Positions 24,989 to 37,100 of a stretch of DNA of 64,000 nt are shown here, in pieces. Positions within the stretch are counted from its first letter, which is position 1; every line of letters starts with the position of its first letter. Source of the stretch: Watersipora subatra (Eukaryota > Bryozoa > Gymnolaemata > Cheilostomatida > Watersiporidae); assembly GCF_963576615.1 (NCBI RefSeq), contig NC_088711.1, forward strand, positions 3,038,001 through 3,102,000. The letters are read 5' to 3'. The notes under the pieces were generated by a model. It did not search any database. It was not told the origin of the DNA and saw only the letters and a list, made by a program, of their open reading frames with translations. A program made the position numbers and the translations under genes.

Positions 24989-27799
24989 ACCCTCCCAATA
25001 TCTCCTGTAAAAAGCACATTATGATGCTTAACAAGAACATGTTAAAGCATCTAAGCACTGCTAATTCAAAATTATTTTATTGATAACAAGTGATTTGTTA
25101 ATGACTATTTACAGCGATGTCTAAAAACAAACAAGCGATGTGGCTAAACAACACATGTTTCTTCTCAATATGATATAGTGTGGACAGGCTCTGTAATGCT
25201 CAAGCTGATTAACTTTCCAAGTATAGGGAATAAAGTGAACGAAAACACACCTGCTTGCTAATAATAGCCAAAAGTATTTAACAGCAAGCTATAATTATGG
25301 CTACATATTTCAGCAACTAAACTTTGGACAGCTTTGCGACAGTTTATGGTGTCAGCTTTATAAATCATCAAGAAACCTTTCACCAAAAGGTACCTATTAA
25401 AAGCCAATGGTGGGAAATAAAAATTTAAAAACACGGGTGGGTATGTTAATGTTGAAGTCTGAGCAACAACAATTACGACAGCAAAAATGGTAGCGAGATT
25501 AATAATGCAATTACGAGTAGGCATTCATCAGCATTAAACCATTAGTAAGAGCTCGAGTAAGCTATAAAATGGTTGCGCAATAAACAGATCATGTTTCTTG
25601 AGGATACTGTTAGTGGCAGACAGAGTGTCTTCAAAACTTCCTTCTCAAATATGTGCATTATGTACAGTCTAAAATAATAAAGAAATGAGTTTATGTCATA
25701 AATGACAAGAATCCTAAAAAATGCTAGGTAACCCCATAATTATGGTCACTATAACTGTACCTTGCTATTTATATTTAAATTTCTGTTAACTGTGAAAAAT
25801 ACAATCAAGCAAACTTAGATACCTTTTGACAGTCCCCAGCAAAATTAATAAAGCAATATACATGCTAGTTCCCGCTAACGCGTATATCACTTATTCTGAA
25901 AAGTTTTGCTACATTTGGGCAATTTTTAGCAAAAAACAAAAGCACACAACTGTTTCTGTATCTTAATCTGATATTGTAGTAGACCTCCAACACACATGCT
26001 ATTGCTTTAGCTCTTAGAACTGAGGTTGCACCAATTGAAATTTTGATATAAGGATTGTTCTTTCCATTAGTCTAATGCGGTGCAAAAATTTGAAAAACTT
26101 CACAAAATGGGAGACATTGTATTTTAAGTGAGCGGTGTGAATGTTACGCAATGCAAGTCAACGCACTATAGCTTATTATCCACGCAATAATGAAAAGTAA
26201 CTATTTTACAATTTCTTTCAGCTATTGGAATCTGGTCACAGTTAAAAGTGAAATCTGGTGGCAGTTGTTAAGAAAACGGACCTTAAAAAGATATTAGTGT
26301 GTACCGCCTCTCTTATTTCACAGAGTACATCCGTTCTGTACAAAAGCATACATGGCAAAAATGCTGCAGGAATGTTCCAGAAACAATGGTTTGAATGACC
26401 TTCACAGCAATTTTTTGTTGTATCTGCTCAAGCATCATGTCATCTTGTGAATATTTGTTTGTTGGAAGTTTAATGAATTCAAAATGATTGAATGATCTTT
26501 AAACCCATGAAAGCCTGCTATTTATATTGACTGACCTATTTGGCTCTAAAAATATTGCAAAGTTAGGCATAATCAAGCCTGTCTTGTCAAACTAGTTTTG
26601 ACTTACTATATGCTCAAGTCAATTGTAAATCCCAATTTCATAATTATACTGCAGAGCAGAGAATAGTTGATAGACAACTGTGGTTATGACAAAGACAAAC
26701 ATGTGCTGTTACAGAAACAAATTTAATTGGAAAAACCAATTGACAAACGAAACACATAGGCCTATAGATGTATTATAAAATTTTTTCAAAAGTGCAGATG
26801 CACAAAGTTTGTTGCTTTGAAAGCTTTAGAATTTCGCACTAACCAAATCTCACAAGGAGTATTGAGTTATGACTCAAAAACCTGAGCCAATAGTAAAACA
26901 AGCTCAAGATGATATGTTCAAGCTAGGGAAAAAATATTACCACAAGCCAATATTACTACAAATATTACTATTCAATCTGTTCAATATTACTACAAGCCAA
27001 TTGCAAAAATCTTGCTACAGGCATTCCAACAAGCAGACAGGCTAAATATAACAACAGAAAAAGAAAATGTTTACAAATGCATTAAAACTACCTTTATTTT
27101 GAAGCAATAACACCATACCCTAACTAAACACAGTGTAGTAAAGACTGCACACTCACTTGAAACCCTTACACATCATTTACCTAAAAAACTTTTTATCCCA
27201 CCCAATTTTTAATAGCATAATTATTAACTTAATTGTAATAGCTGGTCGCTAATTTAACTGTATATATGAGTCCATAATAGAAGTCTTGCGCGATAGTATA
27301 AAGATTTAAACACAGTCGCCAACACACGATTTAGGGTTTAGTGTCACGTAAATCAAAACTCTCCATAAAGAACCACACAAGAGTTGGACACTTTAGCAAT
27401 AACCACACCTGCTGGTACTTGTATTCAACTGGGAGTTTCGATACCTTAGAAACACAAAAACCTATGTTGTCAGATTCTATCAGGAGTCTGTATATAGTAC
27501 CTAAAACGGTACCTAGTAAATATTTGTACACAATAATGAACACAAACTGTAACTTATTTAAGTAAAATGCTCACATGCGTCATTTCGAACATATCTATTG
27601 TGGGTTGTGTAAATGTGCGAAAACTTCAAGTTACTGTACAAATTTAGCAAATGCCCGAAACGCGTAAAATTGGGTTCACGCTAACCTCACCCGCAAACGT
27701 ACAACGAGCTAGAGTTAATTGAGATAGAATTCGCCCAATAACATTTGCGAGCACTTTGGCGAAATTAGGCGTACCGTACATGGACATCCCGCGTGCGTT

Positions 27800-27838
27800 C
27801 TTTTTGGGAGCCATCTTTTGACCAGCGTGAACGTACAG
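27800..27838 (+). promoter_or_regulatory. RPS21: RPS21 transcription start with 5' TOP-like tract and noncoding exon
   Basis: CGTTCTTTTTGGGAG at about 27796-27810 has the C followed by pyrimidines expected of ribosomal-protein mRNAs (terminal oligopyrimidine, translationally controlled by growth signalling). A noncoding exon from about 27800 to 27838 could splice with CAG|GTTTGC to the acceptor TTACAG ending at 28139. No TATA box is seen, as is usual for these genes. The exact start and donor are inferred. Confidence 0.5.
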
Positions 27839-28147
27839 GTTTGCTTGTAGCTTACATTATCTTAAACATGGGTTGTTTTACCAAAACAGCTTTTTATGCG
27901 TTGCTCTGTGTTATCCTAAAGCAATTCAATATAACTTTCATGTACCATGTCATCAATTCAATAACGGTTAGGCCTTTCAAATTACGTTTTTACCGATTCC
28001 AAAATGAGTCATACTAGTGGTGATGATTTGATATATAGTTATTGCACACCCGTGGACAGGCTTTAACTGAATATGCTCCATTTTAGTTGCGATACGATTT
28101 TGCTAGATTTACTGTCTGTTACTTGTGTTTTCATTACAGATATCATT

Positions 28148-31100
28148 ATGCAGAACGAAGCTGGAGAGAATGTGGATATGTATATTCCTCGCAAGTGGTA
28201 AGTTAATATTAGTGTTTTGATCTTATCACGTAGCATCAATATTTTGTGTTGTCAGTGATTACGTGTGAAAAAGACTAAACATGACAACCAAACTATTTTT
28301 CTACACAGTTGAAGTTACCTTGCAAAACTTGTAAAACGCTCCGATATTTAAATGGTCTTGAAAATCGGCAGTTGACAAATTGCATCAAACGTAAATATGT
28401 CGTGTGCCTAATTTTTGGCTTATACGTCATGTTCGGTAAGTGTAACAGCTAGCCATTTAGCCATTTTATTGGTTCAATGTCATACTTAGACCAAAACTTT
28501 TTTATTACTTTGGCGCAACATTTTTGGGTATGATCTATGTGTTGGAAGAAATACTTGTTTCATATGAACTAACTCAAATTTTTTTCATTTCCAGATAGTT
28601 TAAGCCACATAGTTAAATGCCAAAACGTATTTCTCAAATTCATCTCAGAACATTTTAGTGGTCGCGCAGATGTTAGGTTTCTTCTGTACATCAGGTGGAT
28701 AAAAATTAGTTTAGGGCCCATCAAACTAGTTATATATTGAACAAATATTTATTTTCTACATATATATATTTCAAATAGTCAAGCGAGTTATATGTGGCGG
28801 AAGTTGTCTTTTCATTCATTTTCGCGGGCTATTTAACTTGTGGAGGTACACATGCAAATAGGTTAATTCGTGAATCCGGTTAGCAATAGAGTGCAAAACT
28901 TTCATATGGCTATAGCGCTTGTTTAACTTAATGTATGACTTTTAATTCTATATGTAATCGTATCTGCAAATCATATACATCCATGTCTAAATCCAAATCA
29001 TCATCGTCAATTTCATCAACTATAGTATTAGAAGTTGTTAGAGATGGTGTCACAGTGAAAAACTGCATCAACTACTACTGATGATGACATGCTGAATGCC
29101 AAAGAAATTGTAACAACCTTTAAAGGTTGACTTGCAACAAAATTCGCATTACAGTTGATATCAAAAGATTCACCATGTCTTACTCTGTTGCGTTGTAGGT
29201 GCAAAATATGTGGAAAGGTGATTACAAGCTCTTAAAAGCTAAAAAACGAACAGTTAATCGCAGTCACACTAGACCGCCATAGTTTGGATTCTCTTTCCAA
29301 AGCGGCTCAAATGTGATGTAGTTGTGGTAGATGGTTTCTGTTTACACTTTCATGCAACCTTATTCGTCGAAATATTTTCACAAATTTACTTCACGTATTC
29401 AATAAAACCATGTCTATTGTTCTTACGTGTCTGTTTTATTGTCATTGAATGCTGTCACTTTTAGCAGCGATATCTTTTAACTTACCGTAAAAATTTGTTT
29501 AATTTTTTAACCTTACCTCGAAGGAGTACATATCATTGTCTGATAATCATGACGAGCCTGTTGGTCACCTGTGATAATCGAAAAGTGCTGCAAAAATTAT
29601 TTGTGAAGTATTGGGTCACATGATCAGATTACGACTTGCCGATTAGACCAAGCCGAAACAAAATTGTAAAGTAGCGAGCATCTATATTTGATGCAGGGTC
29701 TTCGGTAAAACCCGAAGTGTTTGTCATAAACTAGTGCTACGATAGGTTTTATATTGAGCTTTTTATTGGCCTTTCAATTCACGTGAGAACATCATGTGAC
29801 AAGACAACCAAACTGTGATGACAACGTCAGAGAAATGAAGAGATTCGTTTTTGAGCTTCTAAGAGCTTGTAATCACATTTCCACATATTTGGCACCTACA
29901 ACACAACTGAGTAAAGGTCCGGCCACACGTAACGAATTATTCGTTCAATCTGACCGAATCCACGAATTTCACAGAATTCACAGATCTATTCTGCTGAATA
30001 TCATAGATTCGTCTGAGCTGTGCATGCACACCGAATTCGTTACCGAAACGCGTTTAATTGGCTAACCAATTTTTTTAGCGAGCACGATTCTATTAGCTTT
30101 GACAAGTGATATAGTCCAAGACACGTACGACGACCCACAATAAAAGTTTCACCGCGATATGACTTGATACGTACGATGCAACTGCCTATATGCGCTATTG
30201 TTGGTTCTCTCTCGTTGGTTCACCATGACAGGAACTTCTCATCGTGTATTCAGAATTTTTTTTTAGATATTTTAAAAGTTATGAATTATTTCTTTTTCAA
30301 TAATAATAATTTCTTTTTATGCAGCAAAAGCTCCGTCGCAAAAACAGTCGCTATCTCTAGCGCATATAGGCAGTTGCATCGTATGTATCAAGTCATATCG
30401 CGGTGATACTTTTATTGTGTGTCGTCGTACGTGTCTTGGATTATATCACTTGTCAAAGCTAATAGAATCGTGCTCGCTAAAAAAATTGGTTAGCCAATTA
30501 AACGTGTTTCGGTAACGAATTCGGTGTGCATGCACAGCTCAGACGAATCTATGATATTCGGCAGAATAGATCTGTGAATTCTGTGAAATTCGTGGATTCG
30601 GTCAGATTGAACGAATAATTCGTTACGTGTGGCCGGACCTTAAGACATGATGAATCTTTTGATACCAAATAACTGTAATGTGAATTTTGTTGCAAGTCAA
30701 CCTTTAATAATTTTGTAAAGAATTGCGATGCATTGGCAATAGGCCCAGTTCTAACGATACGGTTACAAAAAAATTGAATTTTGATATGTTTACTGACTAC
30801 ACCTGGCGACTAGTTTTCAATTTTATGTAGTAGTTACTCTTCCCTTTTCCTTTAAACTAAACGAAAAGCGCCAACAACTTGAATTGTTCCCTGATTTTAA
30901 CTTCGTGGAATTGTCTGCCCGCCAATCCACGAGTTTTTGAATACATCGAACGGTATCATCCTGTAGGGTAGTTAGTTGTTTTTCAGTTGTCTGTGAAGCC
31001 ATAGATTTTAAAGAAAACAGCAAGTCGTTTAAAGTAACATTTTGATATGGTATGATTCCACTCTCAACTGCATTGATAGGCACACAAGTTGACCTAAAGT

Positions 31101-34100
31101 TTGTACATATCAAGAAAAGTTATTTTCAGCTGGGACGGAGGATTGGACTGTCCCAACCATTTTTTCCTGCCTATCTAGCTAATCCTTTCACGACTGAGCG
31201 CACATAACAAAGACTAAATAATAACTAATAATAAAGACTACTCTGTTGAGCAGCGCAATGTGCACCCTAGACATGGAATGAATGTGCATTGAGAGACTGA
31301 AACATTTATCAACCGCCTAATATATTTTGCTAGCAGTTAACATAATGCAGATCTAATAATCTGATTTGTAACTACAGTCAAACTTGGATAGCTCGAACTC
31401 TAACAGATTTGTTTGGTCCGTTCCCACGCAATGATAAATTGCTATAGATAACATCATTAACTCAACAGTTTTTTGCCCAACGACTACCGAGGCAGTCGTT
31501 ATCGCTTTAGAATATCACTTTATTCCAAGCCATAGAGATAAACATCAGCTTTTGGTAGTTCTTAGGCATCGTTATTACCATCATCGGCAAAATATTTTCA
31601 TTAACGATTTTTTTAAAGGTTTGTAAAACATCAAATTTTATCAAACATCTGCTTTGCGATGGCCCTTCGAAAGCAATAAAAAACGAGGTAACCTTCGGAT
31701 AAATTTAAAGTAAACTCGCCAAAGTTTATTTTAGTTAAACCGTTCAGGAGAAACAGGTGTATTTTTCTGGTCCCGTGAAGTTTGAGTTATTCAAGTTTCA
31801 CTGTATTTGTAGCTATGAAAAATTCTTTTGAATTTGCTAACTTTATTCGTTTTTGGGTTTTATAAGTATATATTTGACAAGGTTGTGTAAAAGTCCATTG
31901 CACTGATTCATGTTTGCTAGTTTTCAGCAAAAACTGCCAAAAAATGTGCTATAGAATTTGAGTTTTGGGCCTCTTTTCAGTACAAACCCAGTTTAGATAA
32001 TGGTATTGAGGTTTTCAAACAGGGTTATAAATCTCAAAATTTATCAAATAAATAATAATATATCAAATGGTAAAAAAATTTACAGCAGCTAGTTATACGT
32101 ACATTCAATATTACTGATAATTGCAGGAACTAAAATAAAAATATTTGTATTAATTTAGCATTGCTAGCTTCTATGATGTCTCTAAAAGTTTCGGTCAATA
32201 ATTTTTCCAAAATCTTTAGAGTTAACATTCATGAATGGTTTTAGACACGACATTTTTAAATACTGAAGGAGATTGATTGTTAGTTGATTCTTTTATTTTT
32301 GCTCAATCTATACATATATTTCTTAATCTATACATATATTTCTCAATCTATACATATATTTCTCAATCTATACATATATTTCTCAATCTATACATATATT
32401 TCTCAATCTATACATATATTTCTCAATCTATACATATATTTCTCAATCTATACATATATTTCTCAATCTATACATATATTTCTCAATCTATACATATATT
32501 TCTCAATCTATACATATATTTCTCAATCTATACATTTATTTCTCAATCTATACATATATTTCTCAATCTATACATATATTTCTCAATCTATACATATATT
32601 TCTCAATCTATACATATATTTCTCAATCTATACATATATTTCTCAATCTATACATATATTTCTCAATCTATACATATATTTCTCAATCTATACATATATT
32701 TCTCAATCTATACATATATTTCTCAATCTATACATATATTTCTCAATCTATACATATATTTCTCAATCTATACATATATTTCTCAATCTATACATATATT
32801 TCTCAAAGTTTGTCTGATTTCGGTATGTTCAGCTATTAATAGCAGTTAAACTTCCACATTATGTTGGACTTGAACTCACGTTTACAATAAAATTTGCATC
32901 AGAGTAGGTTATCATAATCCACTCAATTCTTTCTTTCCACTATACTTTTTGCTGCTCTTTCAGTTCAGCAAGCAACAGAATAATTGCAGCAAAAGACCAT
33001 GCTTCAGCACAGATTAACATAGCTGTAGTTGATGAGAAGAATGGACGAATGACTGGTGCTTATAAGACCTATGCCCTTTGTGGCCAGATCCGCAATATGG
33101 TGGGTTGTAAACTGAGTTGGCTGTTATCCTTATCGTTACATTTATTATTTTATGTCTTAGTTCTGATTAGGTGCACAAAGATTACCACACTTCAATTCTA
33201 TCTTCGTCCTCTAAATTAGTATTGACTAGTATGAATGATTGCAGTCGGGATGTTTTGCTGTGAATTATTAGATTATGTGTTGCTGCGCACACAGATTTCT
33301 GGTCACGTCTTTCCTTCATTCGCAGTAGTAATCTAAAAATATTTAAATGATAGCAACTTGGGAGCCAATTTGAAACAGGGAAGTTTCCGTTAATCTGTTG
33401 GCACGATTGCAGCTGTTATCGATTACTTCGCTGAGTCGAAGAGCAGAAGGTCATGGTATGAGATCGTCTGTGAATGTGTTTAAAAATTAGTAATAGTTAA
33501 CTTATTTGTGCAAAGTTCATTAAATTCTGGCATAGGTCCGTCTTCTCATTGACAACAAAAAGGTTAGTGTTAAATTTTTGTGGCATATTGATGGACTGAA
33601 TTAACATTACTTCATTCTAGAATCTGTATAGGTGGTACAAAATTTATTTAATCTATTTGCTTGCTCTACATCATAGATTCATGTATGCAGAAAATTCTTC
33701 GTTAAACAAAATAAACCCATTGAATCTGTCGTGTATGTGTGTGGCTCTGCATGAATAATGATTTTAACAGGCGGTTGTTAGATCTTTGAAATGACAAACT
33801 GGTGCTTTTAATGTTATAATTGGGGTTTTTGTATTTATTTCAGGAGTTTTCTTCTAGCCATTTGGTGCCAATTGAGAAAGCTTTTAGAAGTGTTAACAAA
33901 ACATTTGTGAGTTTAAATGAAATGTAGTTTCCTATTAAAATTTAAAAGGATGAGGTGTGTTAGCCAGCTATGTTTTAAAAGCATAAAAAATATCAAGTAC
34001 TCTGAAAGTTACTGGTTGATTTTGTTAAGGCTAGTTTTTGACTGACTGGCTACTGCTGCTTATAGTCCATGCGCTTATTCTAAGTACCATGGTTTTTAGG

Positions 34101-37100
34101 GAGAAGCTGACGACTGTCTCAATAGATTGGCTAAGAAGGATGGCATTTTAGCTAGGTAAGTCTGGTGATATATTTAATTTATAATACTTTTAGTTCTCTT
34201 CTATTTATGTATTAATCTCTTCAATTTGGTGGTGGATTAAGTTCAAACTTTTTACACTCTGAACATGGCTCTTGCAAACTTTAGTTTGCCTCTTATTAAT
34301 TCAGCTCAATTCGGTGAGGAAGCTATTATATAGAATTAAAACCTAGTTCACACTAATCATCGTATGAGTCCTTTTCTATGTCATCCCAAAGTATGATCGC
34401 ATATATGCTTACGAGATACTTTTACGACACCCTAGTATGCACATTATTCCAGTGTAAATCTTAAATGATTTTTTTTCAGGGTCAATTTTTGTTCGCAACA
34501 ATGACTTGTATTTACATTACATAGCTGTTGCGTGCGTCGTAAAATCTTTGGTGAATTGGTCAAATCCTGGTTTTATCAACATTTCTAGATCTTGAGAATG
34601 GGCAAAACGATTTGCAATCTTTGCAAAATATTGACCAAAAACCGCTGTGACACTATATAATTGTATTAAAATCGTTCATTTTTTCAACTAAATTATCTAA
34701 AAATTGTTTATTCAAAATCCTTAATTCATGAAAGTAGAGCATATGTTGATAGGATATAAGTAGATGACTTCAGAGAAAACTTATTTTTTAAATTTTCGAT
34801 TCGTGAAAGAAGAGTTTGTTATTGCATTCCACAAGAAGTATACACAGGACCGATCTTGTAATTGTAGTAATTGTATAGCTACCACTTAAAAGTTAGTCAG
34901 AGACATACAAATACCGTGTAGACTTTTTCGATATTTGTAAAATCTGCTTCCACCTTACATTACAATTATCTTCTATGTTTGTTAACCATAACAATGTAGT
35001 GTGGAGACTCACTGGGGAAATGTTTAAGAATGACGACTAACAGAAGTGCTTCTATCTCGCATTCACGCATTGGCTAATCTTTTACATTTAGATTCAAATA
35101 CGACATCAAATTCAAATACTTCAAATGAACAAGTGACATAACAAACCATATTTATAATACATGCAGAATCAAAATTAACGTTTCTGAAACAAGATTATTT
35201 GCATGGTTTGCTCGGTCAGCTGCTTTCTGATCGTTGCTTTCGATGAAACAAACGTCTATTGGTTGTTCAATACCTTCCACGATGTCTTCTGAACTCAACT
35301 CTTCTTCCGCATTGCTGAACTAGTCAATATTAGCATTGAAACAATTTTTTGGCAGAACAAAACTATTATTGGTTCGTAAAGATCAAAGAATGTCAAAGTG
35401 GCGTTCAATTAGAGGTGTTACGATATATTACAGTTCAGAGCTTGCATCGTTGGTGTTTTTGTCTCGAAAACTTATTTTTTCTAACATTACAGTCATTGCT
35501 AAAAAATAAAATCTGATTATATTGGTGTATATAGGTGCAATTTTTAAAAGGCTGTCTGTTAACCAAGCAAAACAAACTATGAGACTCATCATCTGTGACT
35601 ATGACAAGTATATTTGTGGAATCTGGCTAAATATGAAATTATCAAATACAGTGAAACATGGATAACTCGCCCTCGGATATAGCGAACACATGGTTAACTC
35701 GAATGGATTTGCTTGGTCCGTTCCCACGCAATGATAAATGGCTCTATATAACTCGAACTCAACACTGTTAATTCGAACTGGTTTTTGCCCAACGGCTACC
35801 GAAACGGTTGCTATCGCTTTAGAAAATCACTTTATTCCAAGCCATAGAGGTAAACCTCAACTTTTCGTAATTCATAAGCGTCGTTATTACCTCCATCGGC
35901 AAAATATTTTTGTCAACGACTTTTCTAAAGGTTTGGAGAAATTTGATTTATACTGCTATACGGTGAATAGCACGGGCTAGCCGGGTCCCGCGCGCAAGGA
36001 TTTCGCCACGCACATACAAAACAAAAACAGCATGTTGTTTTTGTTTTGTATTTGCGTGGCGAAAATCCTTGAGTGAGTGACCCGGCTAGCCCATGATGAA
36101 TATAGTTTTCCGACGTTGATTCCGTGTGGAATCAACGTCGGAATTTTGAATGTTTAAAACGTCTTAGAAATTGTTGTAATTAAACGTATACGTTGTCTTA
36201 GCTAAAAAAAAACTATTCATCGTTTGACCTAAATACAGAATACGTGTGTACATTCAATAAGTATCCATTCAAAAAGCATGAGTGATATACAATGTACCGT
36301 AAAACTTCGTAAAACTTATAATTGAACTGCTTCGGAGTGTTGCTCTTAACGAATCCCAGGTAAAGTAAGTTAATCTTTGCATAAACTTCAAGAAAAATCG
36401 GCAAAATTGATCGTGGGTAAAACGCTCAAAAGAAAAAGATGTCTTTTCTTTTGAGCATTTCAGCAACGATCAAGTTTTGCCAATGTCAATCTAAAAAAAC
36501 GTCCTGGCAATAACATCACCTCAAACAACAAACCAATCTCAAGTGATAGAAAAATCTCTATACTTTTTGATAAAAACGTTTTAAACTTTACATTAGAAGC
36601 ATTTAATTTGAAACAAGCCATTTGTGCTTTTGATTTATATTATAGTTTGTATATGTTCATGTATCTACTAATAAATAAGTAAATACATGGACTTGTGACA
36701 GTGCTCTGATAACTTGAGCGCTCTGATAATTCGAACACTTTTGCTCGGTCCCTTGAAGTTTGAGTTATCCGAGTTTCACTGTACATTGTGTTTTCATTGT
36801 TACTTTGCCTTGGAGATACAGTCAAACATGGATAACTCGTCCACGGATAGCTCGAACACATGGTTAATTCGAACATTTCCTTTGGTCCGTTCCCACGTAA
36901 TGATAAATTGCTATAGATAACTCGAACTCAACACTGTTAATTCGAACTGTTTTTTTGCCCAACGGCTACCGAAACGGTTGTTTTCGCTTTAGAAAATCAC
37001 TTTATTCAAAGCCATAGAGGTAAACTTCATCTTTTTGTAATTCATAAGCGTCGTTATTACCACCATCGGCAAAATATTTTTGTCAACGACTTTTCTAAAA

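Larger units (their letters stand above)
23660..27799. other. Intergenic region between divergent ANKRD29 and RPS21
   Basis: Holds the presumed 5' untranslated region and promoter of ANKRD29 (no clear TATA seen), two minisatellites (24188-24400 and 24742-24988) and about 2.7 kb of AT-rich sequence up to the RPS21 start. I found no additional coding region. Confidence 0.5.

Noticed and set aside
24694-25017. Leucine-rich minus-strand frame that looks like a membrane segment
   Set aside because: It is the 12-bp minisatellite read as protein.
32277-32849. Overlapping plus-strand open frames of 177 and 190 codons
   Set aside because: They are different frames of the same 20-bp repeat; the amino-acid pattern simply cycles.
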